This document shows positions 28,889 through 37,759 of a stretch of 64,000 nt of DNA, piece by piece. The notes beneath the pieces were generated by a model. The model saw only the letters and a program-made list of their open reading frames with translations. It searched no databases and was not told where the DNA came from. The DNA comes from Zhongshania aliphaticivorans (GTDB lineage Bacteria; Pseudomonadota; Gammaproteobacteria; Pseudomonadales; Spongiibacteraceae), in contig NZ_CP014544.1 of the NCBI RefSeq assembly GCF_001586255.1, forward strand, positions 2,139,501 to 2,203,500, in the 5' to 3' direction. Every line of letters starts with the position of its first letter. The stretch's first letter is position 1. The position numbers were made by a program, and so were the translations under genes.

Positions 28889-29238
28889 CATTTTTGTATT
28901 TGTTTACACGAGCACCCTACGGTCACAGCATTGCCCGAGAAGCATTGGATATGGCTTTGGCCAGCGCCGCATTCGATCAACACGTCAGCCTCGTTTTTGC
29001 TCAAGATGCGATTTATCAATTACTCAATACGCAAGATAAAGGCAATACCGAAAAAAAACCGCATATCGGTGTAATCAATGCTCTGCCGCTGTACGAAATT
29101 GAGAATATCTATTACCTTAGTGACGACTGCACGAGCAGAAACATATCAGCCACAAACTTGGCACCCCACGCTAAAGCCCTCTCCGCCACAGAACTCGCTG
29201 ACTTAATGCGCAGCGCCGATCGAATACAGAGTTTTTAG
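28885..29238 (+). CDS. tusC: Sulfurtransferase complex subunit TusC
   Basis: A DsrF-like subunit of TusBCD, 117 residues, with the family pattern LFTRAPYGHSIAREALDMALASAAFDQ, VSLVFAQDAIYQLL and IGVINALPLYEIENIYYLSD. It overlaps tusD by 4 bases and abuts tusB. Confidence 0.93.
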   Translation: MTFLYLFTRAPYGHSIAREALDMALASAAFDQHVSLVFAQDAIYQLLNTQDKGNTEKKPHIGVINALPLYEIENIYYLSDDCTSRNISATNLAPHAKALSATELADLMRSADRIQSF

Positions 29239-29502
29239 GTGAGCCTACATATATTAAGCAGCCCGAGCAGCCTAAACCGATGCCTTTTCAGTATGAGCGA
29301 CGGTGATGCTCTTATCCTTATCGAAGACGCCGTCGTGCTTGCCGCAACACAAATTACACTTGAGCACCGCAATATTCGTATTTCGGCATTGAGCGACGAC
29401 GTTGATCGTCGCGGAATAAGCCCAATTGCGGCGATAACGCTGGTCGACTACCCTGGCTTTGTCGCGCTCTGCGCGCAGCACCGTCACTGCTTGAGCTGGT
29501 AA
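29239..29502 (+). CDS. tusB: Sulfurtransferase complex subunit TusB
   Basis: A DsrH-like subunit of TusBCD, 87 residues, starting at a GTG (29239) directly after the tusC stop. It shows the family opening LHILSSPSSLNRC, GDALILIEDAV, and the C-terminal half VDYPGFVALCAQHRHCLSW. The order tusD-C-B-E is canonical. Confidence 0.92.
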   Translation: MSLHILSSPSSLNRCLFSMSDGDALILIEDAVVLAATQITLEHRNIRISALSDDVDRRGISPIAAITLVDYPGFVALCAQHRHCLSW

Positions 29503-29503
29503 G

Positions 29504-29839
29504 ATGGCGGCGATAATCGTAAATGGCTGCAGCATCGCCACCGACCCTGATGGCTTTCTCAAAGACCTCAAAGATTGGTCCCCCGCCGTCGCCGAGGAGC
29601 TCGCCGCGGAAGCCGACATTAAGCTTAGCGATAGCCACTGGCAATTAATCCAGCTCGTACAGCACTATTATCAGCAATTTGGCCTGTCCCCCGCGATGCG
29701 GCCACTGATAAAATACGCCAAGCTAACGCTCGGCGACGACAAGGGTAACAGCCTGTATTTTCTTAAGCACTTTCCCGGCAGCCCGGCAAAGTTACTCAGT
29801 AAAATTGCCGGGCTGCCCCGCCCCGACAACTGCCTGTAA
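29504..29839 (+). CDS. tusE: Sulfur relay protein TusE (DsrC family)
   Basis: TusE accepts persulfide from TusBCD and hands it to MnmA. The 111 residues end in PRPDNCL with the conserved penultimate Cys110. WSPAVAEELAAEADIKLSDSHW and YYQQFGLSPAMRPLIKY are diagnostic of DsrC/TusE. It starts one base after the tusB stop codon. Confidence 0.94.
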   Translation: MAAIIVNGCSIATDPDGFLKDLKDWSPAVAEELAAEADIKLSDSHWQLIQLVQHYYQQFGLSPAMRPLIKYAKLTLGDDKGNSLYFLKHFPGSPAKLLSKIAGLPRPDNCL

Positions 29840-29861
29840 ATTAATCCGAGCTAAAAACACT

Positions 29862-30866
29862 ATGATGGAACACCCTTTTGCGCAATATGTTCGCATTCTC
29901 GGTAAAGGCAAGACTGGATCGCGCTCGCTCAGTGCTGACGAAGCCTACGCCGCAATGGGCATGATTATGCGGGGCGAGGTTGAAGACGTGCAGCTAGGCG
30001 CCTTTCTTATGCTGCTGCGGGTAAAAGAAGAAAGTTGCGAAGAGCTGGCAGGGTTTGTGCGCGCAATTCGCGAAACCCTCAATGCACCCGTAATTGCGGC
30101 AGATTTAGACTGGGCAAGCTACGCCGGCAAGCGGCGCCAACAGCCCTGGTATCTCCTCGCCGCACTCGCGTTGGCCGACAGCGGTTTGCGGGTATTCATG
30201 CACGGCGCAGCAGGCCACACTGCCGACCGAGTTTATAGCGAGCAGGTGCTAAACGCCTTGGGCGAGCCCTGCGCTCAGGACTGGCAGGATGTCAGCCTAA
30301 AGCTAGACAGCCGCAACTTTGCTTACTTGCCCCTCGGGCGCTTCTCCTTGCCCCTGCAGCGCATGATCGATCTCCGCGCGCAGTTTGGCCTGCGCTCACC
30401 AGTACACACCTTATCTCGGCTGCTTAATCCACTAGCAGCGGATTACTCAATACAAAGTATTTTTCACCCTGCCTACGCTGACAACCACCAACAAGCCGCC
30501 GCTTTATTAGCGCAAGCCCACGCCGTTGTCTTTAAAGGCGAAGCGGGTGAAGCCGAGCGCAAGCCCGAGGCAACTTGCCGAGTAAAAACTGTTCACAATG
30601 GTGTATTAGCAGAATCGGAATGGCCGCGCATGATCGAGGGCCGCCAAGAAAAACTTGAGACTTTAGCCCTAAGCGATCTATTAAACGCGTGGCGTGACGA
30701 TGACGTTACCGAATATGGTCGCCTCGCCATTCAAGGCACTATCGCCATCGCTTTGCAATTACGCAATCCCGAGCTGAGTCAAACAGAATGCCTCGCGAGT
30801 GCCCAATCAATATGGCAACAGCGTAACCGCAAGCGGCTTACCGCCACAGCCACGGAATCAATATGA
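29862..30866 (+). CDS. TrpD2/YbiB family anthranilate phosphoribosyltransferase-like protein
   Basis: A 334-residue protein with the glycosyltransferase family 3 fold. It starts MMEHPFAQYVRILGKGKTGSRSLSADEAYAAMGMI and has MHGAAGHTADRVYSEQVLNALG, but lacks the phosphoribosyl-pyrophosphate motifs of true TrpD, as in YbiB, which binds nucleic acid. It is therefore probably not a tryptophan enzyme. Two adjacent ATGs (29862 and 29865) could start it, and the frame is open 19 codons further upstream. It lies between tusE and trmA and overlaps trmA by 4 bases. Confidence 0.88.
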   Translation: MMEHPFAQYVRILGKGKTGSRSLSADEAYAAMGMIMRGEVEDVQLGAFLMLLRVKEESCEELAGFVRAIRETLNAPVIAADLDWASYAGKRRQQPWYLLAALALADSGLRVFMHGAAGHTADRVYSEQVLNALGEPCAQDWQDVSLKLDSRNFAYLPLGRFSLPLQRMIDLRAQFGLRSPVHTLSRLLNPLAADYSIQSIFHPAYADNHQQAAALLAQAHAVVFKGEAGEAERKPEATCRVKTVHNGVLAESEWPRMIEGRQEKLETLALSDLLNAWRDDDVTEYGRLAIQGTIAIALQLRNPELSQTECLASAQSIWQQRNRKRLTATATESI

Positions 30867-31963
30867 GTTTTAGACCACTAGACCCTGCGAAATACCCACA
30901 ATTACTCACTGACAAAGTCGGCGCAGTAAGCGCACTCTTCGCCGACCTCCAACTGCCAGAGCCAGAAGTTTACCCATCGCCCGCCGAGCATTACCGCCTG
31001 CGCGCTGAGTTCCGCATTTGGCACGAAGGTGACAGCTTCTTTTACGCCATGTTTGATCCAGCCGAGCCGAGAGTGCCAGTGCGCATCGAGCACTTCCCCA
31101 CGGCCTCGCGCGCGATATGTGAGCTTATGGAGCCGCTGCGGCAGGCCTTAGGCGAGCAGCTAGCACTGAGTAAGCGGCTATACCAAATTGATTTTCTGAG
31201 TACGCTAAGCGGCGATACTCTGGTCACCTTAATTTACCACCGCCGCTTAGACGACGAGTGGCAAGCTGCCGCGCAAACCGTTGCAGCCAAATTCAATATT
31301 CAAATTATTGGCCGCAGTAAAAAGCAGAAGCTGGTTTTGGGGAGAGACTACGTACTCGAGCAGCTGCCTGTCGATGGCCAGCACTACGCCTACCACCAAT
31401 ACGAGGGCGGATTTACCCAGCCTAATGGCCAAGTCAATGCCAAAATGGTGAGCTGGGCCAAAGCCCGCTGTGGCCACAACCCCCAAACAGATTTACTCGA
31501 GCTGTATTGTGGCAACGGTAATTTTACAATTCCACTGGCCAGTCATTTTCGTCGGGTACTTGCCACCGAGATTTCCAAAACCTCGGTAAAGGCCGCCCAC
31601 GAGAACTTCGCCATGAACGCAGTAGAGAACGCGGTAGTGCTGCGTATGTCGAGTGAGGAGCTAACCTCGGCCCTAAACAAGGAGCGGAGCTTCCGCCGCT
31701 TGGCCAATGTTGATTTGGACAGCTACGCAATCGATACCGTGTTCGTCGATCCGCCGAGAGCCGGTCTAGATGAAGCGAGCCGAGCGTTTATTGCTCGTTT
31801 CCCCCGTATCGTTTATATCTCCTGCAACCCCGAGACCCTACACCGAGATTTGGAAATATTAACAAAATCACACGCGGTAAAGGACTTCGCGCTGTTTGAC
31901 CAGTTCCCGTACACTCACCATATGGAATGTGGTGTATTTCTTATAAAAAAGGGCGTGATATGA
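30863..31963 (+). CDS. trmA: tRNA (uracil(54)-C5)-methyltransferase TrmA
   Basis: Makes the T of the T-loop in tRNA using S-adenosylmethionine. In the 366 residues, characteristic motifs are [12 protein letters not shown], the SAM site [25 protein letters not shown], the catalytic cysteine in YISCNPETL, and HHMECGVFL at the C-terminus. It has no TRAM domain or iron-sulfur cysteines, so it is TrmA rather than RlmC/RlmD. It overlaps its neighbours by 4 bases at both ends. Confidence 0.96.
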   Translation: MSFRPLDPAKYPQLLTDKVGAVSALFADLQLPEPEVYPSPAEHYRLRAEFRIWHEGDSFFYAMFDPAEPRVPVRIEHFPTASRAICELMEPLRQALGEQLALSKRLYQIDFLSTLSGDTLVTLIYHRRLDDEWQAAAQTVAAKFNIQIIGRSKKQKLVLGRDYVLEQLPVDGQHYAYHQYEGGFTQPNGQVNAKMVSWAKARCGHNPQTDLLELYCGNGNFTIPLASHFRRVLATEISKTSVKAAHENFAMNAVENAVVLRMSSEELTSALNKERSFRRLANVDLDSYAIDTVFVDPPRAGLDEASRAFIARFPRIVYISCNPETLHRDLEILTKSHAVKDFALFDQFPYTHHMECGVFLIKKGVI

Positions 31964-32247
31964 CCGTTAAACTTACCGAGCAAGAAGTCAGCGATGCATT
32001 ATCAGAATTAAAAGGTTGGGAGTTGCGCGACGGAAAACTTTGCACTGATTTGGAGTTTGATAATTTCATCAGCGCCTTTGCCTTTATGACTCGGGTAGCC
32101 ATGCGCGCCGAAAAAATTGATCACCACCCGGAATGGAGCAATGTTTACAAAAAAGTTAGCATCGCTCTGACCACCCACGATGCTGGCGGTTTAAGCGCCA
32201 AAGATCTCGCCCTAGCCGAAGCCATTAAGCAGGAGCTAAGTCGCTAG
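31960..32247 (+). CDS. 4a-hydroxytetrahydrobiopterin dehydratase (PhhB/PCD)
   Basis: A pterin-4a-carbinolamine dehydratase of 95 residues, starting at the ATG at 31960 that overlaps the trmA stop (ATGA). The family motif [21 protein letters not shown] carries the paired histidines, and [20 protein letters not shown] completes it. It normally recycles pterin cofactor after phenylalanine hydroxylase. No hydroxylase gene is nearby. Confidence 0.92.
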   Translation: MTVKLTEQEVSDALSELKGWELRDGKLCTDLEFDNFISAFAFMTRVAMRAEKIDHHPEWSNVYKKVSIALTTHDAGGLSAKDLALAEAIKQELSR

Positions 32248-32264
32248 TTTAGCCAAGGCGAATC

Positions 32265-33122
32265 TTAGTAAAAATCGACCCCAAGACTTTGCAGGTGACG
32301 ACTCAAATAGTCGTCTAAATTTGCCATGTCTTCGGGGTGCACGTCGACCACTGCAAAACCCAATTTTTTACACAGTTCAGCCCGACGCATGCGGGCAGAA
32401 ATAATATCAGAGTGATCATCTGCTCCCCAATACTCGATATACACGCCGCTTTGTGGCAGGTAAAAATCACTGACTAACAACTCCGCTACTGGCAAAGCAC
32501 GGTACATGGCGTAACGTAGGCCAGCCAGGTACAGCCACTGCGCAATTGCCCAGTGACCCTGGTTTTTACACGCCTTGCCATCAATACTGCGCAATTCTAG
32601 GCTCGTCGCAGCAAATAAATCACCGCCACTTGGGGCATCAGGCTTGCAGAGTGCCAAGATGCGCTTAAAGCCCCCTCGCAGCGGAATATCTTCGGGCCAC
32701 AGCACATAACTCAAACTGCTTTGCTGATTTTCAAAGACTTGCCCCCCCTCCTTAATGCCCTGCTCGGTCAACTCCCAACCCCGGTGACTGGGCTTTAGCC
32801 AGCCCAGTTCAACTAACATCCGGTTGATCTCTCGACCGCTAAACCCCTCAGCTCGCCCCAAGGCAGCGGCAGACAGGAGTTTATTGCTTTCTAAGGCTTG
32901 AAAAAGCGGGTGATCTAAGAGCGTTGACGGCCAGACAATATAGCGGCCGTAACGCTTGCTGTTGACATAGCTACCGCCCTCAAACTCACCTTTGGCGGTT
33001 AAGAACCAGCCCTCGTCCGCTTTGCGAATCCAACCGTAATCTTTAAGCACTGAAAACAGCTGTTGAACCGGTATTTCACCAAGTTTAGCGAGCGCTGAAG
33101 TAGAAACTTTATCCACAGACAT
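32265..33122 (-). CDS. Protein with duplicated winged-helix-like repeats and a PD-(D/E)XK nuclease-like domain
   Basis: 285 residues, no family name recognised. Residues about 27-65 (YGWIRKADEGWFLTAKG, EGG, YIVWP) and 104-143 (LGWLKPSHRGWELTEQG, EGG, YVLWP) are an internal repeat with the look of small DNA-binding modules. The C-terminal third has VSDFYLP (D219) and VYIEYWG (E230) followed by basic helices, as in Vsr-like/PD-(D/E)XK endonuclease domains. The usual upstream glutamate appears replaced near GHWAIAQWLY. It follows the dUTPase gene by 2 bases on the same strand, so it is co-transcribed. A DNA repair or defence role is an inference. Confidence 0.65.
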   Translation of the reverse strand: MSVDKVSTSALAKLGEIPVQQLFSVLKDYGWIRKADEGWFLTAKGEFEGGSYVNSKRYGRYIVWPSTLLDHPLFQALESNKLLSAAALGRAEGFSGREINRMLVELGWLKPSHRGWELTEQGIKEGGQVFENQQSSLSYVLWPEDIPLRGGFKRILALCKPDAPSGGDLFAATSLELRSIDGKACKNQGHWAIAQWLYLAGLRYAMYRALPVAELLVSDFYLPQSGVYIEYWGADDHSDIISARMRRAELCKKLGFAVVDVHPEDMANLDDYLSRHLQSLGVDFY

Positions 33123-33124
33123 CT

Positions 33125-33757
33125 TTAAACCACGGGGTAGCGAGCAGCTAGGCTCTGGTAGACATCGTCAGCAAATTGCGGCGATGCCATATCGGCTGTA
33201 ACCAGTATTTCCACAAGATGGACATTGTCCTCTTCACCTTGCCAGATTTTGATGTAACTACCGTCTTTATAACCGTGATCTTGGCGGAAAAAATTCAGCA
33301 CGTTTTTACCCACGTACTGTTTATAGAGCTGATCAAAGTTCAGCTCGGCCGCGGCCATAAGGTCCCAGAACAAACTCACCGAAAAGGCTTTTTCAGTTAG
33401 GCAGTAAGCTGCGAGCGACTCCGTTGCCGCCAATACATCTTTACCAGAAGCGCGGTAATTACCGAGTTCGGCGACAATTTCATCGGCTAGCTCATCAACA
33501 TCTGCGCCCACTCTGAACATAGCGCTCAAGCCGAAGTGCCAGATATCAACAATTTCTAACTGTACTTGTTGAATATCAGGCTGTTGTTTTTTCCACCATT
33601 TGTAACCGTAGTGATCCATTAATTCAGCACACTCGATCCACGCCGCGCGATACCAAGCAAAACCTTGGCTTCGCCACTCAGCGTGAACCTTGGAATTCAT
33701 ACGATCTTGCAGGCCCAGCATGGTGACAAACGCTTGGCGATTATTTATATCTGACAC
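33125..33757 (-). CDS. Dimeric dUTPase (all-alpha NTP pyrophosphatase superfamily)
   Basis: A 210-residue all-helical dUTP diphosphatase (dUTPase_2, related to MazG), which keeps uracil out of DNA. The metal-binding motifs are visible as WIECAELMDHYGYKWWKK (ExxE-type with E and D) and QLEIVDIWHFGL (ExxD). This form is common in phages and some proteobacteria and unrelated to the trimeric Dut. It is the upstream partner of the nuclease-like gene, with a 2-base gap. Confidence 0.88.
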   Translation of the reverse strand: MSDINNRQAFVTMLGLQDRMNSKVHAEWRSQGFAWYRAAWIECAELMDHYGYKWWKKQQPDIQQVQLEIVDIWHFGLSAMFRVGADVDELADEIVAELGNYRASGKDVLAATESLAAYCLTEKAFSVSLFWDLMAAAELNFDQLYKQYVGKNVLNFFRQDHGYKDGSYIKIWQGEEDNVHLVEILVTADMASPQFADDVYQSLAARYPVV

Positions 33758-33825
33758 GGGAACCCCAATAAATTAAAATCTAGGGGAACATGATAAACAA
33801 GGATGGTGGCGAACGCAGTGGAAAT

Positions 33826-34095
33826 TTACAGTTTAGCCGCTTTCACTTTCGCATCGTTTGCTTTAGTTAGGCGCTCGGACAAGCTAATAAAATAATTTAG
33901 GGTATCCGCGTCGGGAGAAAAGCGGTAGTCCTCTTGAATTCGCCCGGCAATTGACTCGGGAGTCTGCGCAGAAAAATTAGCAGAATAGCTCAGGCGCTGA
34001 CTGATCGGACACAAGCTAATCGTCGACTGAGGGCCATGCATTGAATAGCATTTCGCTTCGAGGGCACTGGATTTACTTTTCCGCCAAAAACTCAT
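33826..34095 (-). CDS. Hypothetical small protein
   Basis: 89 residues from the ATG at 34095 (MSFWRKSK...), overlapping the stop of the upstream small gene in TGATG, which signals translational coupling. A GTG three codons upstream is less likely. The N-terminal half has two Cys (KCYSMHG, LCPIS). The C-terminal half is helical (ESIAGRIQEDYRFSPDADTLNYFISLSERLTK). No membrane segment or known domain is recognised. Confidence 0.6.
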   Translation of the reverse strand: MSFWRKSKSSALEAKCYSMHGPQSTISLCPISQRLSYSANFSAQTPESIAGRIQEDYRFSPDADTLNYFISLSERLTKANDAKVKAAKL

Positions 34096-34421
34096 CAGGC
34101 ACAACGCTGCTGAGACACGGGCGCGTCGAAGGCCAAGCGCACGACCCGACCATAAGCAAAATCAATTATTTGCAAAGGCTGACCTGATAGCAAGTGACTC
34201 GCTACGGGAAGCGGGAGATTAGGTAAGCAGATAGTTTTACGGTGTTCGTCAGCCTCGGCAAACAACAAGACCAAATCGAGAATCTCCTGACCTTTTGCCG
34301 ATTCGCGCGGATAAAGGGTGTAATCAAAACTCTGCTTTACGTCTGGCAGGATATTATCGACCGCGATATGGCGTACACTTCCGTCCTCGTCATAGCCTAG
34401 CAAGTAACTTGCGATAAGCAT
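34095..34421 (-). CDS. Hypothetical protein
   Basis: 108 residues starting at an ATG (34421) behind a strong ribosome site (AGGAGTACCAC), which supports a real gene. It opens MLIASYLLGYDEDGSVRH and is a small mixed alpha/beta protein without signal peptide or recognised motif. It is followed by another orphan in TGATG overlap, so the pair form a two-gene operon divergent from the response regulator. Confidence 0.65.
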   Translation of the reverse strand: MLIASYLLGYDEDGSVRHIAVDNILPDVKQSFDYTLYPRESAKGQEILDLVLLFAEADEHRKTICLPNLPLPVASHLLSGQPLQIIDFAYGRVVRLAFDAPVSQQRCA

Positions 34422-34616
34422 GTGGTACTCCTGAGCGCATTAAATATGCAGGCAATTATGCTGCCAAGCCCCGCTACAGGGAATCCGTTCAACTACCTAT
34501 CATCAGCATACTATCGGCCCGCAAGGCGCCGACCACATACGGGAAATCCCCTACAGCTCAAGAATGCTGTCATCACTACCCTAGGCGAAGTACCCGCTTC
34601 GAATGGGAAAACCTGC

Positions 34617-35024
34617 ATGACTGAAACCCGAAGCCCGAGTTTCTGGATAGTTGATGACTCCAAGGCCGACAGAATCATTTTCAAAGAAACCCTCAGCCGC
34701 TTGGGTACACAGCTGCGGCTGCGTGAAATTGACGACGGTGAAATACTTCTCAATGAACTCGACCACAAAAAAAATGGCGAACTCCCCGATGTCATATTTC
34801 TAGACATCAGCATGCGACGAATGAATGGGAAGTCGGCTCTACAGTTCATCCGCGAAGATAAGCGCTACGATCACATTTATATCGTGATGCAAACTGTGTC
34901 CTATCGGGAGCGAAGCGAATGCATTGCCCTCGGTGCAGATGCGTTTATCAGCAAGTCCACCAATTTCAATAGCTATTTAAAAAAGCTGGCCGCGGTCATC
35001 TCTGACTGGCGGGAAGGTGCTTAA
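34617..35024 (+). CDS. Single-domain response regulator (CheY-like)
   Basis: 135 residues forming a receiver domain only. Acidic pocket D13-D14 (IVDDSK), phospho-acceptor D63 (VIFLDISM), switch Thr93 (VMQTVS) and Lys113 (FISKST) are all present. The ATG at 34617 is chosen because the domain begins there; the frame is open upstream to 34422 but that part has no domain. No kinase is adjacent, so its partner is encoded elsewhere. It ends 13 bases from queF on the other strand. Confidence 0.85.
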   Translation: MTETRSPSFWIVDDSKADRIIFKETLSRLGTQLRLREIDDGEILLNELDHKKNGELPDVIFLDISMRRMNGKSALQFIREDKRYDHIYIVMQTVSYRERSECIALGADAFISKSTNFNSYLKKLAAVISDWREGA

Positions 35025-35037
35025 GTAGCCTTAATCG

Positions 35038-35868
35038 TCATTGCCGCGCACCTCGGCGATTCTCTGGACTCGCCAAGTCATCATTGCTTCGCCAAGGATT
35101 AATATCCAAGCCACCACGCCGCAGGTAGCGAGCGTAAACCGTTAACCGCACCGGTGCGCAGTAGCGACTAATATCGCTAAAGATCTGTTCAACACACTGC
35201 TCATGAAAATCGTCATGCTCACGAAAAGACACCAAATACGCTAACAAACCCTCTTGATTTATACGCGGCCCACGGTAGCTAATTTCAATACTTGCCCAAT
35301 CGGGCTGTGAAGTCACCGGGCAGCGAGAACGCAACAAATGGCTGTACAGGGTCTCCTCGATCACATTGCCGGTATTCGCAGACAATAAGCTCGGGCTCGG
35401 TTGATAGCTATCCGGACAAATATCTAGACCGTCAATACACTCGCCGCGTGGTAGCGCAATACTGTAATTGGCGGGCCAATCTTCGGGACAATAGATTGCT
35501 ACCTGGACCTCGGCCCCGGCAGCCAGGCTCAAATCGTGGCGCAGCATTTCGGCCATGGCATCTAGACCGCTTAAACGAGTTTGATTAAACGAGTTAAGGT
35601 AAAGCTTAAAGGATTTTGACTCGATGATATTAGGTGACTGGGCCGGTACCCGAAACTCGGCACAGGCAACCAAGGGCTTGCCCTGCTCGTTTAAGCAAGA
35701 CAATTCATAGGCATTCCAAATATCCACGCCGCCAAAGGGCAACACATCACCAAGCCCTAAACCATCACGCCCCGCCTGCCTAACAATTGGATGCAAGCAG
35801 CTCGGGTCGTATTGACTGGGATAATCTACCTGCTCGCCTAGTGGCCCATGACTTAGCTGTTCACTCAT
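35038..35868 (-). CDS. queF: NADPH-dependent 7-cyano-7-deazaguanine reductase QueF
   Basis: Reduces preQ0 to preQ1 in queuosine synthesis. The 276 residues are the long bimodular (E. coli-type) form. The QueF motif ESKSFKLYLNSFNQ is at 83-96. The catalytic Cys183 and Asp190 lie in SRCPVTSQPDW. It follows the ABC permease gene by 42 bases on the same strand. No preQ1 riboswitch fits in that gap. Confidence 0.95.
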   Translation of the reverse strand: MSEQLSHGPLGEQVDYPSQYDPSCLHPIVRQAGRDGLGLGDVLPFGGVDIWNAYELSCLNEQGKPLVACAEFRVPAQSPNIIESKSFKLYLNSFNQTRLSGLDAMAEMLRHDLSLAAGAEVQVAIYCPEDWPANYSIALPRGECIDGLDICPDSYQPSPSLLSANTGNVIEETLYSHLLRSRCPVTSQPDWASIEISYRGPRINQEGLLAYLVSFREHDDFHEQCVEQIFSDISRYCAPVRLTVYARYLRRGGLDINPWRSNDDLASPENRRGARQ

Positions 35869-35910
35869 GTTTCATCCGTTTTTTTACTAAACCACTACCC
35901 CAGAGACAAT

Positions 35911-36684
35911 TCATTGACGCAGGCGAGTGCCCGTACGCAGAAGATGCATACAATATGCATATGCCGCTAAAGTAAACACTCCAACCATGATAAAGGCCGT
36001 GGTGACATTCACATCAGACACGCCCAGCACGCCATAGCGGAAGGCATTGACGATATAGAGCATAGGATTCAAGCGCGACACCCCAGCCCAAAACTCAGGG
36101 AGTAAATCGATGGAGTAAAATACACCGCCCAAATAGGTTAACGGCGTCAAAACAAAGACCGGCACAATAGAGACGTCATCAAAGTTGTTGGCGAAAACCG
36201 CATTAATAAAGCCCGCCAGCGAAAACATGATTGAGGTCATCAACACAATCGCAATCGTTACCCCAATGTGCTGGATATGCAATGTGGTGAAGAACAGCGA
36301 CAACGCTGTAACAATAATGCCGACCAGCAAACCGCGCGTCACTCCGCCAAGAACAAAGCCCCAGAGTATGGTGTTATTCGACATTGGCGACACCAAAATT
36401 TCTTCGACAAAATGTTGAAATTTTGCGCCAAAAAACGATGACACTACATTGGAGTAAGCATTGGTAATTACCGACATCATGATCAAGCCCGGCACCACAA
36501 ATTCCATGTAGCTGAAGCCGCCCATTTGCCCAATACGGGAGCCGATCAAGGCACCAAATATCACAAAGTACAGCGACATAGTGATGGCGGGCGGCAACAA
36601 GGTTTGCATCCAAATACGCAAAAAGCGTCTAATCTCTTTGCGGACGATCGTATAAAACGCGACCCACTGCTCTGCTAATGTCAT
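35911..36684 (-). CDS. yadH: ABC-2 type transporter permease (YadH family)
   Basis: A 257-residue inner-membrane protein with six predicted transmembrane segments (for example [49 protein letters not shown]). It contains the ABC-2 signature region NFDDVSIVPVFVLTPLTYLGGVFYSIDLLPEFW. It pairs with the YadG-like ATPase 32 bases upstream to form an exporter of unknown substrate, homologous to E. coli YadGH. Confidence 0.92.
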   Translation of the reverse strand: MTLAEQWVAFYTIVRKEIRRFLRIWMQTLLPPAITMSLYFVIFGALIGSRIGQMGGFSYMEFVVPGLIMMSVITNAYSNVVSSFFGAKFQHFVEEILVSPMSNNTILWGFVLGGVTRGLLVGIIVTALSLFFTTLHIQHIGVTIAIVLMTSIMFSLAGFINAVFANNFDDVSIVPVFVLTPLTYLGGVFYSIDLLPEFWAGVSRLNPMLYIVNAFRYGVLGVSDVNVTTAFIMVGVFTLAAYAYCMHLLRTGTRLRQ

Positions 36685-36716
36685 TAATATTTCATCCTTA
36701 TCAATACGTGGGCGGG

Positions 36717-37631
36717 CTACTTGGCGTTTAACAACGCCACAAACAACTCTTCAAGCCGATTCGCCTTATTGCGCATACTGCTCACCTCAATACCACTGCC
36801 ATTCAAGGCCACAAATACCTCATTGAGTGACGTCCCCTTATTCAGCACCAGCTCAAGGGTGTGCTCGTCGACCATACGCGTCTCAAAACCAGGAACGCTG
36901 ATATCGGTCTTAATGCCATCGCGAACATCGAGGATAAAGGTCTCTTTCTGCAACTGTTTAAGCAGCGCTTTCATCGTGGTGTTTTCAACGATGACGCCAG
37001 CATCAATAATCGCAATATGGCGACACAAGCTTTCCGCTTCTTCCAGGTAGTGGGTGGTCAAAATAATGGTGGTGCCGCTGCGATTAATTTCGGTGAGAAA
37101 TTCCCACATCGAGCGGCGTAGCTCTATATCTACACCCGCGGTGGGCTCGTCGAGAATTAATAGCCGGGGTTCATGCACCAAGGCCCGGGCGATCATCAAA
37201 CGCCGTTTCATGCCCCCGGACAGCATTCGCGAAGCGACCTTACGCTTATCCCACAGCCCCAGCTTTTTTAAATATTTCTCGGCGCGCTCGCCGGCCACTT
37301 TACGGTTTAAACCGTAATAGCCCGCCTGATTCACCACGATATCCCAGACTGATTCAAAACTAGAGAAATTGAACTCCTGAGGAACCAAGCCAATTTCACG
37401 TTTCGCCGCAGCCAATTCACTGTCAATTGAGTGGCCAAAGATGCGCACTTCGCCAGCGGTTTTCTTAACCAGCGACGACACAATACCAATCGTAGTCGAT
37501 TTACCTGCGCCGTTTGGCCCCAGCAGGGCGTAAAAATCGCCCTCTTTAACTTCTAAATCAATGCCTTTTAGCGCCTCAAAACCATTGTCATAAACCTTGC
37601 GTAATCCCTTAATCTCTAGGGCAATCGCCAT
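36717..37631 (-). CDS. yadG: ABC transporter ATP-binding protein (YadG family)
   Basis: The 304-residue ATPase of the YadGH exporter. Walker A GPNGAGKST is at 38-46, the signature LSGGMKRRL follows, then Walker B (LLILDEPTAGVD) and the H-loop (ILTTHYLEEAE). The start at 37631 (MAIALEIKGLRKVY) is supported by AGGA eight bases upstream. An ATG nine codons earlier (37658) is also in frame. The C-terminal about 70 residues form the usual extension of this subfamily. Confidence 0.93.
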   Translation of the reverse strand: MAIALEIKGLRKVYDNGFEALKGIDLEVKEGDFYALLGPNGAGKSTTIGIVSSLVKKTAGEVRIFGHSIDSELAAAKREIGLVPQEFNFSSFESVWDIVVNQAGYYGLNRKVAGERAEKYLKKLGLWDKRKVASRMLSGGMKRRLMIARALVHEPRLLILDEPTAGVDIELRRSMWEFLTEINRSGTTIILTTHYLEEAESLCRHIAIIDAGVIVENTTMKALLKQLQKETFILDVRDGIKTDISVPGFETRMVDEHTLELVLNKGTSLNEVFVALNGSGIEVSSMRNKANRLEELFVALLNAK

Positions 37632-37759
37632 AATGGATTTCCTAAATCTGGTTCTCATTTGATAAGCCGACTATTTTGCCACGCCAGCTCGATGGAATAC
37701 ACTAGACAGCAGAAGTCTACTCGCAGAACTGATCTGCAATAATCCGCTTTGGAGACCCC

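Noticed and set aside
35869-35910. Possible preQ1 riboswitch before queF
   Set aside because: The 42-base gap shows no aptamer-like pseudoknot and the gene is within an operon.
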